A stretch of DNA of 29,953 nt, from assembly GCA_900769735.1 (NCBI GenBank), contig CAAGHY010000054.1:1-29953 (forward strand). Direction: 5' to 3'. The notes under the pieces were generated by a model that had not been told where the DNA came from, ran no database searches, and saw only the letters and a program-made list of their open reading frames with translations. The DNA comes from Rikenellaceae bacterium. Its GTDB lineage: Bacteria > Bacteroidota > Bacteroidia > Bacteroidales > UBA932. The position numbers and the translations under genes are program-made. Shown here piece after piece: positions 8,568 through 17,445 of this stretch; positions within the stretch are counted from its first letter, which is position 1, and each line of letters starts with the position of its first letter.

Positions 8568-8575
8568 CAAAGCTA
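8568..8575 (-). promoter_or_regulatory. Promoter -7 element of the ilv leader/operon
   Basis: The minus strand reads TAGCTTTG, an exact TAnnTTTG match to the Bacteroidota primary-sigma -7 box. No clear TTTG is seen 19-21 bases upstream. Transcription would start near 8563-8560, giving a 5' leader of about 30 bases before the leader peptide. Confidence 0.5.
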
Positions 8576-8636
8576 TAAAACTTTTCGTATCGTTGTTCTC
8601 CTAAATTGAAAAATTTTCAAAAAAAGTTACAATTTG

Positions 8637-10298
8637 TTACATACTGCGTGCAAACATGGTCCAAAGCTCTGCTTTAAGGTCCTCCCAAGTCTTGGCAGTT
8701 GATGATGCATACTTCTGGGTGTAATTATTCAAAACCTTGGTAGCCTCATCTTTTTTACCCTCTTTAAGAAGCTGTGCAACCTCTTTCTCAACAAGGGCAT
8801 TCTCTTTCATCATCTGTTTCTCATAATTTGCAACCTGCTCCTCCAAAAGGTGTCTTGTTTTGCCCCAGCTGATGGTTGCAATTCTGTTGGTCTCTCTGTA
8901 TGACCAGATAGCTGCATCCTCTCTGTATCTCATCTGTCCGCAAACACCCCAATCTTTAGGAAGCTCTGTAGCACCTGCGTAAATAGGAATTCTAGGGCTC
9001 TGTGCAGGATTGTCAAATGAGAAGTATGCAATACCGCCAATCTCATCAGGCAACCAGTCCCTGCACTGCATAATGTGTGAATATGAGCACTGGATAACTG
9101 CAATTGTTCTGATTCTCTCAGTAACGCCAGGTTTGATTGAGTTAAGAAGAGTTCTCATATCACCAGGCATAAATGTAGAAACCGGATATACGGTCTCTTT
9201 GTAATTGATGGTCTCACCGTTCTCAACTCTCTTTCTGTCTACCTCTACAGCAAGATTCTTCACCTGATCATATTCAGTGCCCTCATAAGTCTCTCTGTAG
9301 AATGCAAACATCTGCTCAGGAGAAACTTTTTTCTCAGGTTTTACAGAGAAAGGAATCTCATCAGCCTCATATTTGATATTCATTGAAGGAGCCAAAGTGC
9401 TCAATACAAACCACTCACGGATAGAGAAAGGTTTCTTGCTGTGTGAAACCACTTTCCAGAATACGTAGTCACCCTCACCATCCCAGTAACCGATAGCTTT
9501 AGAACGCTCTTTAAGGTCTTTAGAATACATGAATGTATGAGGATCGTTGAAATCAACAACACCAATTCTAGGAATGTTAGCAGAAACACCCACGTGGTCA
9601 TCAGGAATTCTCTGAGCTACCCAAAGTGCACCTGGTTTGTCAACCGGAGCTTTCTTTGATTTTTTTGCTTTAGGATTCTCAGGAAGCTTGCCGTTTCCGT
9701 AAATCTCAAAATGCCAAACCTCATTTTTGTCAGCTACTGTAAGACACTCACCGCCGTCTGCATAACCGTACTCCTCTGCCAAAGCACCCATAAGGGCAAT
9801 AGCCTCTCTAGCTGTAGTACATCTCTCAAGGGCAATTCTCTCAAGCTCCTCAATCATAAACAGACCGTCATTTCTTCTAAGCTCCCTTTTACCGGTTGTA
9901 GTAGTCTCACCAATTGCAAGCTGTTTCTCATTCATACAAGGGTAAGCCACGTTAAGGAATCTGTAAGTAGGAACAGTTGGAGCAGGAATTCTTCCCTTCT
10001 CAACAACGTTTCTCATATCATCACGCTCCTCATTGTGCAAAAGGCCCCAATAGATAGCCTGCAACTCACCTGGTTTGTAAGTTTTGCTAGGCTCCATAGA
10101 AAGCCAGGTACGGTAGTTTGAGTCACAAGAGTGGGCAGTCATAACTGAACCGTCAGTACTTGCTTTTTTACCTACCATAATTGATGTACAGCTCTCAGCG
10201 TAATTCTCATCATCAGGATGCCAGCCATAACTCTGGGCAACCATTACTCCACTCAACAGCAAACCTGCTGCTGCAAGGAACATTCTTTTAATCATCAT
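8637..10298 (-). CDS. Secreted C69-family dipeptidase
   Basis: Family C69 (PepD-like) N-terminal-nucleophile dipeptidase of 553 residues that cleaves dipeptides. A signal peptide (MIKRMFLAAAGLLLSGVMVAQ, about residues 2-22) directs export to the periplasm. The likely nucleophile is C37 in ESCTSIMVGKKASTDGS, which becomes N-terminal after propeptide removal in this family. Other family segments are MTAHSCDSNYR (53-63), GETTTTGKREL (about 130-140) and the GYADGGECLTVAD stretch. The C-terminal 80 residues are charged and helical. The gene is monocistronic, between the divergent nfeD gene and the ilv leader. Secreted dipeptidases suit amino-acid- or peptide-fermenting Bacteroidales. The exact dipeptide preference cannot be read from the sequence. 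Confidence 0.9.
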   Translation of the reverse strand: MMIKRMFLAAAGLLLSGVMVAQSYGWHPDDENYAESCTSIMVGKKASTDGSVMTAHSCDSNYRTWLSMEPSKTYKPGELQAIYWGLLHNEERDDMRNVVEKGRIPAPTVPTYRFLNVAYPCMNEKQLAIGETTTTGKRELRRNDGLFMIEELERIALERCTTAREAIALMGALAEEYGYADGGECLTVADKNEVWHFEIYGNGKLPENPKAKKSKKAPVDKPGALWVAQRIPDDHVGVSANIPRIGVVDFNDPHTFMYSKDLKERSKAIGYWDGEGDYVFWKVVSHSKKPFSIREWFVLSTLAPSMNIKYEADEIPFSVKPEKKVSPEQMFAFYRETYEGTEYDQVKNLAVEVDRKRVENGETINYKETVYPVSTFMPGDMRTLLNSIKPGVTERIRTIAVIQCSYSHIMQCRDWLPDEIGGIAYFSFDNPAQSPRIPIYAGATELPKDWGVCGQMRYREDAAIWSYRETNRIATISWGKTRHLLEEQVANYEKQMMKENALVEKEVAQLLKEGKKDEATKVLNNYTQKYASSTAKTWEDLKAELWTMFARSM

Positions 10299-10350
10299 AG
10301 TTTGAAATATTGTTAAGTGTTAATAAATCCAATGCTTAAAGCATAACAAG

Positions 10351-10358
10351 CAAATTTA
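10351..10358 (-). promoter_or_regulatory. Possible -7 element for the C69 dipeptidase gene
   Basis: The minus strand reads TAAATTTG, an exact TAnnTTTG match, 52 bases upstream of the ATG. No -33 TTTG is seen at the right distance. The rest of the divergent gap 10299-10468 is AT-rich and shows no other clear signal. Confidence 0.35.
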
Positions 10359-10468
10359 AACAAATTTTTTAAAAGCACCCATTTTTAGACCGGCACCGCA
10401 TAAAACTTCCATACAAATTCACTTTTTCAAATAATTTTCAGTAAATTGGCAAGTTATACATTCACTCT

Positions 10469-11878
10469 ATGAAAACACTGGTAAAAAAATACATCCTTGC
10501 AGTTATCCTGCTGCTCTCCTGCATAACAAATTATGCCCAGGAGAACGGCAAACTGCACATTTATACAATAAAACTGCACAAGGAGATTGACAAGTCCTCC
10601 GCACAGATGTTTACCGATGCCCTCAAGGAGGCACAACGGAACAATGCAGACTACTGCATCCTCAATCTCAACACATACGGAGGGGCCCTTGATGCTGCAG
10701 ACAGCATCCGCACCGCAATAATGCACTCCCCCATCCCGGTAATATCATTCATCAACAACCAGGCCGCCTCAGCCGGAGCCCTCATCTCCATAGCCTGCGA
10801 CTCCATATATATGTGCAACGGCAGTTCCATTGGGGCCGCAACGGTTGTAAACCAGACCGGAGATGTTCTTCCCGACAAATACCAGTCCTTTATGCGTGCA
10901 ATGATGCGTTCCACCGCAGAGAGCCACGGCAAGAGAGCTGCAACAAACGGAAATGACACCATCTGGATCTGGCACAGGGACCCTTCAATTGCAGAATCAA
11001 TGGTAAGCAAGGACAGCGTCCTGAGCTTCACCCCTGCTGAAGCCATAGCCAACAACTATTGCGAGGGAATGGCAGAGGATATCCAGGAAGTTGTTTCATA
11101 TATAATAGGTGACAATTCCAAGGAATATTACATTACAGAACACAAAATATCAACCACAAAAGGGATCATATATTTCTTCCTTAACCCAATGATACAGGGA
11201 CTTCTCCTTATGCTCATTATGGGAGGCATCTACTTTGAGTTCCAGAGCCCGGGTATAGGATTCCCCCTTGTGGCGGCAATAGCCGGAGCGGTGCTCTACT
11301 TTGTACCCCTTTATCTTGAGGGTTTTGTGCAGAACTGGGAGATAATCTTCTTCATACTCGGCCTTGTACTGCTGGCGGTGGAGGTGTTTGTATTGCCGGG
11401 GTTCGGCGTTGCCGGAATCTGCGGCATAATCCTTATGGTAACCACTCTTGCTTTTGCAATGATAGACAATGATATAGTATTCCAGGGCAATGGTGAAGGC
11501 TGGAACCTGAAGCCTCTTGTAAAACCTTTTGCAATAGTACTTGTTTCCACTACCAGTATGCTGTTCCTTTCAATATGGTTGGCATCAAAACTGTATCCTT
11601 CAAAGGCTTTTTCCCATATAGCACTGAAAACCAGTTTGTCATCGGGAAGAGACTCTGAAGGCAAAGAGGGTTTTGTGGGAGTGGAGAAGGAGAATCTGGA
11701 TTCCCTTGTGGGGAAAGATGCTGTTGTTGCAAATGATATGAAACCGCAGGGATATGTGGAGGTGGAAGGTAAAATTTTTCAGGCTTCCCTGGAGACGGGA
11801 TATGCGCAGCGAGGGGAAATTGTTAAAATTTTCCGCCACGAAGGGGGCCGTTTATATTGCAAAAAAAATAATTTTTAG
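10469..11878 (+). CDS. NfeD-type membrane-bound ClpP-class serine protease
   Basis: Long-form NfeD protein, about 469 residues. A signal peptide (about 1-23, ending NYAQ) is followed by a ClpP/crotonase-fold protease domain (about 28-220) with TYGGALD at 69-75, the probable catalytic serine S101 in NQAASAGALIS, and K137 in LPDKYQSF as candidate for the lysine of the Ser-Lys dyad known in this family. Then come about four to five membrane helices (roughly 235-260, 263-283, 290-308, 313-331, 352-372) and a C-terminal OB-fold NfeD domain (about 405-469: KPQGYVEVEGK...RGEIVKI). The family is thought to process membrane proteins with SPFH/stomatin partners, but no SPFH gene is adjacent here. It stands just upstream of carAB with its own stop before the carA promoter. 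Confidence 0.88.
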   Translation: MKTLVKKYILAVILLLSCITNYAQENGKLHIYTIKLHKEIDKSSAQMFTDALKEAQRNNADYCILNLNTYGGALDAADSIRTAIMHSPIPVISFINNQAASAGALISIACDSIYMCNGSSIGAATVVNQTGDVLPDKYQSFMRAMMRSTAESHGKRAATNGNDTIWIWHRDPSIAESMVSKDSVLSFTPAEAIANNYCEGMAEDIQEVVSYIIGDNSKEYYITEHKISTTKGIIYFFLNPMIQGLLLMLIMGGIYFEFQSPGIGFPLVAAIAGAVLYFVPLYLEGFVQNWEIIFFILGLVLLAVEVFVLPGFGVAGICGIILMVTTLAFAMIDNDIVFQGNGEGWNLKPLVKPFAIVLVSTTSMLFLSIWLASKLYPSKAFSHIALKTSLSSGRDSEGKEGFVGVEKENLDSLVGKDAVVANDMKPQGYVEVEGKIFQASLETGYAQRGEIVKIFRHEGGRLYCKKNNF

Positions 11879-11887
11879 GTAATTTTG
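11856..11887 (+). promoter_or_regulatory. Promoter of carAB
   Basis: ATTG (11856-11859) lies 20 bases before TAATTTTG (11880-11887), an exact TAnnTTTG match with ideal Bacteroidota spacing. It overlaps the end of nfeD. The start of transcription would be near 11892-11895, which rules out a TTG codon at 11895 as the carA start and favours the ATG at 11922. Confidence 0.6.
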
Positions 11888-11921
11888 TCCGATTTTGTTA
11901 AACCCATACATATATATACAA

Positions 11922-12980
11922 ATGCAGTCAATTAAAAAAGCAAAACTAGTGTTGGAAAACGGCCTTGAGTTTCAAGGATTTTCCTTTGGCTATGATCAGC
12001 CTGCATGTGGTGAGGTAGTTTTCAGCACCGCTATGGTCGGGTATCCCGAGTCTCTTACAGACCCTTCTTACTCCGGTCAGATTCTTTGTGTAACTTATCC
12101 TATCATTGGTAACTACGGCGTTCCTGCAGACGAAGTTGAAAATGGTATTTCCAAATATTTTGAGTCAGATAAAATCCAGGTTAAAGCATTGGTAATATCT
12201 GACTATTCTTTTAATTACAGCCACTGGAACGCAGCAAAAAGCTTGGACCAATGGTTGAAAGAGAACCAGATTCCGGGCATTTTTGGAATTGATACAAGAG
12301 AGCTTACAAAAGTTATCAGAGAGAACGGCTCTATGATGGGTAAGATTGTTGCGGAGGACTGCAATGCAGAACTTTCTTGTGTGAATCCTAATGTTGTGAA
12401 CCAGGTTGACGAGGTGAGCTGCAAAGAGGTTATCAAATACAATGAGGGCAAAGGCAAAAAAGTTGTTCTTTTGGACTGCGGTGTAAAGAACAGCATCCTC
12501 AGAACCCTTGTCCAGAAAGATGTTGAGGTTGTAAGAGTTCCTTGGAACTACAATTTCAATGAGATGGAGTATAACGGCCTTATCATCTCAAACGGTCCTG
12601 GCAATCCTGATTTCTGCGCTGATGCAGTGGAGAACATCAAAGTTGCTATGGAGAAAAACAAACCTGTTTTTGGAATCTGTATGGGTAACCAGCTCCTTGG
12701 AAAAGCTGCAGGAGCTGAAACAGTAAAACTTAAATTCGGTCACAGAACCCAGAACCAGCCGGTAAGAAGAGTTGGCACAACTACCTGCTACATTACCACC
12801 CAGAACCACGGCTACGCTCTTGACGCAGCTACTTTGGGAGCTGACTGGGAGCCTATGTTCGAGAACCTCAATGACGGCAGCAACGAGGGTATCAGACATA
12901 AGAGCAAACCGTTCTTCTCTATCCAGTTCCAGCCGGATGGCGTAGAGTTCCTATTTGATGAATTCATTAAAATGTTGTAA
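11922..12980 (+). CDS. carA: Carbamoyl-phosphate synthase small (glutaminase) subunit, with altered active site
   Basis: 352 residues from the ATG at 11922. A longer frame opens at a TTG at 11895, but that codon sits on the predicted transcription start. The N-terminal CarA-specific domain (about 1-150) has GYPESLTDPSY at 40-50. The class I glutamine amidotransferase domain (about 180-352) has SNGPGNPD (223-230), the nucleophile C253 in GICMGNQLL and NHG at 295-297. The end is abnormal: where the family has an '(H)PE' segment carrying the catalytic His and Glu, followed by a short loop, this protein reads FSIQFQPDGVEFLFDEF. Q337 and D339 replace His and Glu, and about six residues are missing. 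Glutamine hydrolysis may be impaired or use other residues. carB follows after six bases. Confidence 0.9.
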   Translation: MQSIKKAKLVLENGLEFQGFSFGYDQPACGEVVFSTAMVGYPESLTDPSYSGQILCVTYPIIGNYGVPADEVENGISKYFESDKIQVKALVISDYSFNYSHWNAAKSLDQWLKENQIPGIFGIDTRELTKVIRENGSMMGKIVAEDCNAELSCVNPNVVNQVDEVSCKEVIKYNEGKGKKVVLLDCGVKNSILRTLVQKDVEVVRVPWNYNFNEMEYNGLIISNGPGNPDFCADAVENIKVAMEKNKPVFGICMGNQLLGKAAGAETVKLKFGHRTQNQPVRRVGTTTCYITTQNHGYALDAATLGADWEPMFENLNDGSNEGIRHKSKPFFSIQFQPDGVEFLFDEFIKML

Positions 12981-12986
12981 TATACA

Positions 12987-15900
12987 ATGGAGAAAATTAG
13001 CAAAGTACTACTACTAGGTTCCGGTGCGCTTAAAATTGGTGAGGCCGGAGAGTTTGATTATTCCGGTTCACAGGCTATCAAGGCCATGAAGGACGAGGGA
13101 ATAGAGACAATCCTTATCAATCCAAATATTGCAACAGTACAGACATCTGAGGGTGTTGCAGACAAGATTTATTACCTTCCGGTAACCCCATACTTTGTAG
13201 AGCAGGTTATCAAGAAAGAGCAGCCACAGGGTATCCTTCTTGCATTTGGCGGACAGACTGCCCTTAACTGCGGTGTTGAGCTTTACAGAACCGGAATTCT
13301 TGAGAAATACAACCTTAAAGTTCTTGGTACTCCAGTTCAGGCCATTATGGACACTGAGGACCGTGAGCTTTTCAACAAGAAGCTTGATGAGATTGACGTT
13401 AAAACCATCAAGAGCCACGCGGTTGAGAACTTGGAGGATGCAGTGGCTGCAGCCAAAGAGTTGGGTTATCCTGTTATCATCCGTGCAGCATATGCACTTG
13501 GCGGATTGGGTTCAGGTTTCTGCAACAACGAGGAGGAGTTGGTAAAACTTGCCGAGAAATCATTCACCTTCTCTCCACAGGTTCTTGTAGAGAAATCTTT
13601 GAAAGGTTGGAAAGAGATTGAGTTTGAGGTTGTAAGGGACAAATATGACAACTGTATTACTGTATGTAATATGGAGAACTTCGACCCTCTTGGAATCCAC
13701 ACCGGAGAGAGTATCGTGGTTGCCCCTTGCCAGACCCTTACAAACTCAGAGTTGCATAAACTTAGGGATATTGCAATCAGAATTGTAAGACATATTGGTA
13801 TTGTTGGTGAGTGTAACGTCCAGTATGCATTTGATACAGAGAGCGAGGATTACAGAGTAATTGAGATCAACGCCCGTTTGAGCCGCTCATCAGCTTTGGC
13901 ATCAAAAGCTACAGGTTATCCGTTGGCATTCGTAGCTGCAAAGATTGGTTTGGGTTACGGTCTGTTTGAGCTCAAGAACTCTGCAAACGGTGTTACCCCT
14001 GCATTTATGGAGCCTTCTTGCGACTACATCGTATGTAAGATGCCTCGTTGGGACCTTTCAAAATTCCAGGGCGTAAGCCGTGAGATTGGTTCTTCAATGA
14101 AGAGTGTTGGTGAGATTATGTCAATCGGACGTACTTTTGAGGAGGTTATCCAGAAAGGTATCCGTATGATCGGTCAGGGTGCACACGGTTTTGTTGCAAA
14201 CAAGGAGATTGTTGTAAATGACATTGAGAAAGCACTTAACCAGCCTACAGACAACCGTATCTTTGTAATCTCAAAAGCATTCAATGCAGGTTATACAGTA
14301 GACCAGATCCACGAGCTTACCAAGATTGACAGATGGTTCCTTGAGAAACTTTACAATATCATCATCACCGGTAAGGAGCTGATGGCATTGAACAGCACTG
14401 AGGAGCTTGGCTATGACCTTCTTAAGAAAGCAAAACGTCAGGGATTCTCTGATTTCCAGATTGCAAGACTTGTTCTTAAAGAGCTTAATGCACAGGATTC
14501 AGACGCATCTCTATTGGAGATAAGAAAATACAGAAAATCATTGGGTATTGTTCCAGTGGTTAAACAGATAGATACCCTTGCCGGTGAGTATCCTGCAAGA
14601 ATCAACTACCTGTACTTGTCATACAGCGGTGACAAACACGACATTGAGTTCGCAAATGACAAGAAATCAATCATCGTGCTTGGTTCCGGTGCTTACAGAA
14701 TCGGTAGCTCGGTAGAGTTTGACTGGTGTAGTGTAAATGCCCTTACAACCATCCAGAAATGCGGTTGGAGAGGTGTTATGATCAACTACAACCCTGAGAC
14801 TGTATCTACAGACTACGATATGTGCGACAGATTGTACTTTGATGAGCTTACATTTGAGCGCGTACTTGATATCCACGATTTGGAGAACCCTCACGGAACA
14901 GTGGTATCTGTAGGTGGTCAGATTCCTAACAACCTTGCACTTAAACTTGATGCCAACGGTGTGAATATCCTTGGTACTCAAGCAAAATACATTGACAACG
15001 CTGAGGACAGACACAAATTCTCATCAATGTTGGATGAGTTGGAGATTGACCAGCCTAAATGGAAAGAGCTTTCAACAATGTCTGACGTTTACGAGTTTGT
15101 GGACAAAGTTGGATTCCCTGTATTGGTAAGACCTTCATACGTACTTTCAGGTGCAGCTATGAACGTTTGTTCAAACAAAGTTGAGTTGGAGCAGTTCCTT
15201 AACCTTGCAGCAAACGTTTCTAAGAAACACCCGGTTGTTGTAAGTGAGTTCATCCAGAACGCTAAGGAGATTGAGTTTGATGCTGTAGCAGACAAAGGTG
15301 AGGTTATTGCTTACGCAATTTCAGAGCACATTGAGTTTGCAGGTGTACACTCCGGTGACGCTACAATCCAGTTCCCTCCTCAGAAACTTTACATTGAGAC
15401 AGCACGCAGAATCAAGAAGATTGCACGCAAGATTGCTCAGGCTCTTCAGATTACCGGTCCATTCAATATCCAGTTCCTTGCCAAGGACAACGCAATCAAA
15501 GTTATTGAGTGTAACCTTAGAGCTTCAAGAAGCTTCCCATTTGTTTCTAAAGTCCTTAAGATCAACTTCATTGAGTTGGCTGCAAAAGCAATGATCGGTG
15601 AGCCGTACGAGATTCCTAGCAAGAGTGCATTTGACTTGGATTACGTAGGTATCAAGGCTTCACAGTTCTCATTTGCACGTCTATTGAAAGCAGACCCTGT
15701 TCTAGGTGTTGATATGGCATCTACAGGTGAGGTTGGCTGCTTGGGTGATGACACCAACGAGGCTATCCTTAAATCTATGCTTTCTGTAGGTTACAGAATC
15801 CCTGAGAAGAACATCCTTCTTTCAACAGGTGACGCAAAACAGAAAGCTGAGTTGCTTGACGCTGCAAAAGCTCTTGCTGAGAAAGGATACAACCTTTACG

Positions 15901-16211
15901 CAACAGGCGGTTCCTGGAAATATCTTGTAGAGAACAATATTCCTGCAACCAGAGTATACTGGCCAACTGAGCCTTCTATGGAGCCACAGGCTATGGATAT
16001 GCTTACAAACAAACAGATTGATATGGTTGTAAACATTCCTAAGAACCTTACCAAAGAGGAGTTGGAGAACGGTTACAAAGTAAGACGTGCATCAGTGGAC
16101 TTCAATATTCCACTTATTACAAATGCCCGCCTTGCAAGTGCATTCATCAATGCATTCTGTAATGTTCCTCTAGAGAAGATCCAGATCAAGAGCTGGGACG
16201 AATACAGATAA
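12987..16211 (+). CDS. carB: Carbamoyl-phosphate synthase large subunit
   Basis: Full-length CarB of 1074 residues, making carbamoyl phosphate from bicarbonate, ammonia and two ATP for pyrimidine and arginine synthesis. It shows the two homologous synthetase halves: the first begins KVLLLGSGALKIGEAGEFDYSG (7-28) and the second SIIVLGSGAYRIGSSVEFDW (near 560). Each has an ATP-grasp domain, with EINARLSRSSALASKATGYPLA in the first and VIECNLRASRSFPFVSKVL in the second. An oligomerisation region lies between them, and the C-terminal MGS-like regulatory domain (about 930-1074) contains YATGGSWKYL. It is cotranscribed with carA (six-base gap) and ends with a strong terminator. If CarA cannot make ammonia from glutamine, this subunit could still use free ammonia. 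Confidence 0.97.
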   Translation: MEKISKVLLLGSGALKIGEAGEFDYSGSQAIKAMKDEGIETILINPNIATVQTSEGVADKIYYLPVTPYFVEQVIKKEQPQGILLAFGGQTALNCGVELYRTGILEKYNLKVLGTPVQAIMDTEDRELFNKKLDEIDVKTIKSHAVENLEDAVAAAKELGYPVIIRAAYALGGLGSGFCNNEEELVKLAEKSFTFSPQVLVEKSLKGWKEIEFEVVRDKYDNCITVCNMENFDPLGIHTGESIVVAPCQTLTNSELHKLRDIAIRIVRHIGIVGECNVQYAFDTESEDYRVIEINARLSRSSALASKATGYPLAFVAAKIGLGYGLFELKNSANGVTPAFMEPSCDYIVCKMPRWDLSKFQGVSREIGSSMKSVGEIMSIGRTFEEVIQKGIRMIGQGAHGFVANKEIVVNDIEKALNQPTDNRIFVISKAFNAGYTVDQIHELTKIDRWFLEKLYNIIITGKELMALNSTEELGYDLLKKAKRQGFSDFQIARLVLKELNAQDSDASLLEIRKYRKSLGIVPVVKQIDTLAGEYPARINYLYLSYSGDKHDIEFANDKKSIIVLGSGAYRIGSSVEFDWCSVNALTTIQKCGWRGVMINYNPETVSTDYDMCDRLYFDELTFERVLDIHDLENPHGTVVSVGGQIPNNLALKLDANGVNILGTQAKYIDNAEDRHKFSSMLDELEIDQPKWKELSTMSDVYEFVDKVGFPVLVRPSYVLSGAAMNVCSNKVELEQFLNLAANVSKKHPVVVSEFIQNAKEIEFDAVADKGEVIAYAISEHIEFAGVHSGDATIQFPPQKLYIETARRIKKIARKIAQALQITGPFNIQFLAKDNAIKVIECNLRASRSFPFVSKVLKINFIELAAKAMIGEPYEIPSKSAFDLDYVGIKASQFSFARLLKADPVLGVDMASTGEVGCLGDDTNEAILKSMLSVGYRIPEKNILLSTGDAKQKAELLDAAKALAEKGYNLYATGGSWKYLVENNIPATRVYWPTEPSMEPQAMDMLTNKQIDMVVNIPKNLTKEELENGYKVRRASVDFNIPLITNARLASAFINAFCNVPLEKIQIKSWDEYR

Positions 16212-16238
16212 TAGAAGTTCCAAAACAATAGATACGTT

Positions 16239-16272
16239 GATAGCGGGAAATCAGGTTCCCGCTATCTTCTTT
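16239..16272 (+). terminator. Terminator of carAB
   Basis: An 11-bp perfect stem (gatagcgggaa, 16239-16249, with ttcccgctatc, 16256-16266) and a six-base loop is followed by ttcttt. It lies 28 bases after the carB stop. Confidence 0.85.
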
Positions 16273-16288
16273 TAAAGAGACAGAATAT

Positions 16289-17251
16289 ATGATTGACATT
16301 TTACTGCTTGTAGCAGGCCTTGCACTTATTCTTGTTGGTGCAAACTACCTTGTAGACGGAGCCAGCTCAATTGCAAAAAAAGCGGGTCTTTCCGATTTCA
16401 TCATTGGAATGACCATTGTGGGTATAGGTACATCCACCCCTGAGATGGTGGTGAGCTTTGCCTCTGCAATTAAAGGGAACGCAGACATTGCTGTAGGAAA
16501 CGTACTGGGTTCAAACTTGTTCAACACCCTTATGATTCTTGGCTGTACAGCTCTCTTCTCCCCTATTGCCCTAACATCCAACAACATAAAGAAAGACATC
16601 CCGTTTGCACTCCTTGCATCTTTTGTATTGTGCACTATGGGTTGTGGAATCTGGCTTGACGGCACTGCAGTAAATGCCATTACCAGGGTAAACGGAATTA
16701 TGCTCCTTTGCCTGTTTGGGGTATTTATGGCCTATACCATCTACTCCAGTTCTTCTGCAAACAACCATTCTGAGCCATCGGGAAGCAAAAAGGGAACCCC
16801 TATATGGTTTGCTGTTGTAATGGTACTTGGAGGTCTTTGCGGACTTGTATTCGGCGGAGATATGTTTGTGAACTCCGCATCTGCAATTGCCCGCAGCCTG
16901 GGAGTTTCTGACGCTGTAATTGCGGTAACCATTGTTGCAGGCGGCACATCACTCCCTGAGCTTGCCTCTTGCCTTGTGGCGGCATTCAAAAAGAACACAG
17001 ACCAGGCACTCGGAAACGTTATCGGCTCAAACGTGAGCAATATTTTCCTTATCCTGGGCGGTAGCGCCACTATCCACCCGCTGGTTATGAACGGCGTAAA
17101 ACCTCTGGAACTGATAACCCTTATGCTTTCTTCAGTTCTGGTATTCCTGTTTGCCTTCACTTTCAAGAAAAAACAGATAGACCGCATAGAGGGAGCCCTG
17201 CTTGTATGCATTTACATTGCATTTGTGGTGCTTACGCTTAAATCACTGTAA
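16289..17251 (+). CDS. Calcium/cation:sodium antiporter (CaCA family, YrbG-like)
   Basis: Inner-membrane exchanger of 320 residues with about ten hydrophobic helices and two inverted alpha repeats, the hallmark of the CaCA superfamily: GIGTSTPEMVVSFASAIKGN (45-64, key E52) and AGGTSLPELASCLVAAFKKN (217-236, key E224). Each is followed by a GNVxGSN motif (70-76 and about 241-247). A short hydrophilic loop (about 154-171) separates the halves. The predicted role is Ca2+ (or K+/Na+) efflux coupled to sodium; the transported ion is not readable from the motifs. It starts about 20 bases after the carAB terminator and no good promoter is visible, so read-through or an unseen promoter is likely. A terminator follows at 17298-17330. 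Confidence 0.9.
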   Translation: MIDILLLVAGLALILVGANYLVDGASSIAKKAGLSDFIIGMTIVGIGTSTPEMVVSFASAIKGNADIAVGNVLGSNLFNTLMILGCTALFSPIALTSNNIKKDIPFALLASFVLCTMGCGIWLDGTAVNAITRVNGIMLLCLFGVFMAYTIYSSSSANNHSEPSGSKKGTPIWFAVVMVLGGLCGLVFGGDMFVNSASAIARSLGVSDAVIAVTIVAGGTSLPELASCLVAAFKKNTDQALGNVIGSNVSNIFLILGGSATIHPLVMNGVKPLELITLMLSSVLVFLFAFTFKKKQIDRIEGALLVCIYIAFVVLTLKSL

Positions 17252-17266
17252 CGTTGTCTTTTTGTG
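17251..17266 (+). repeat. 16-base repeat copy A
   Basis: acgttgtctttttgtg, starting on the last base of the antiporter stop codon. The same 16 bases occur inverted at 17356-17371 and directly at 19728-19743, with a 15/16 copy at 19783-19798. Confidence 0.8.
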
Positions 17267-17297
17267 CAATCACCTGTATACCAGGTGAATAAAAAAC

Positions 17298-17330
17298 AAG
17301 GATGTAGAGTTTTTCTACATCCTTATTTTT
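17298..17330 (+). terminator. Terminator after the antiporter gene
   Basis: An 11-bp perfect stem (aaggatgtaga, 17298-17308, with tctacatcctt, 17314-17324) and a five-base loop, followed by a T-run. It lies between repeat copies A and B. Confidence 0.85.
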
Positions 17331-17355
17331 TATATTATTGTAAATCAACAATATA

Positions 17356-17371
17356 CACAAAAAGACAACGT
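17356..17371 (-). repeat. 16-base repeat copy B (inverted)
   Basis: An exact inverse of copy A. It ends 12 bases upstream of the predicted marR -33 box. With A it brackets a 121-base stretch holding the terminator. Confidence 0.8.
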
Positions 17372-17383
17372 AACAAAAACAAA

Positions 17384-17414
17384 TTTCATTTTAAACAAAA
17401 TAAGATTACATTTG
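17384..17414 (+). promoter_or_regulatory. Promoter of marR-hdrCB
   Basis: TTTC (17384-17387), 19 bases, then TACATTTG (17407-17414), an exact TAnnTTTG match. Transcription would start near 17420, about 25 bases before the marR ATG. Confidence 0.55.
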
Positions 17415-17445
17415 TATTTTATTGTAAACTATTTTACTATACTAT

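Noticed and set aside
8606..8620. AT-only palindrome ttgaaaaattttcaa after the dipeptidase gene
   Set aside because: The stem is weak and has no good U-run, so I do not call it a terminator, although it is the only structure seen there.
11895..11921. TTG start giving a nine-residue longer CarA
   Set aside because: It coincides with the predicted transcription start, and the ATG at 11922 begins where CarA homology begins.
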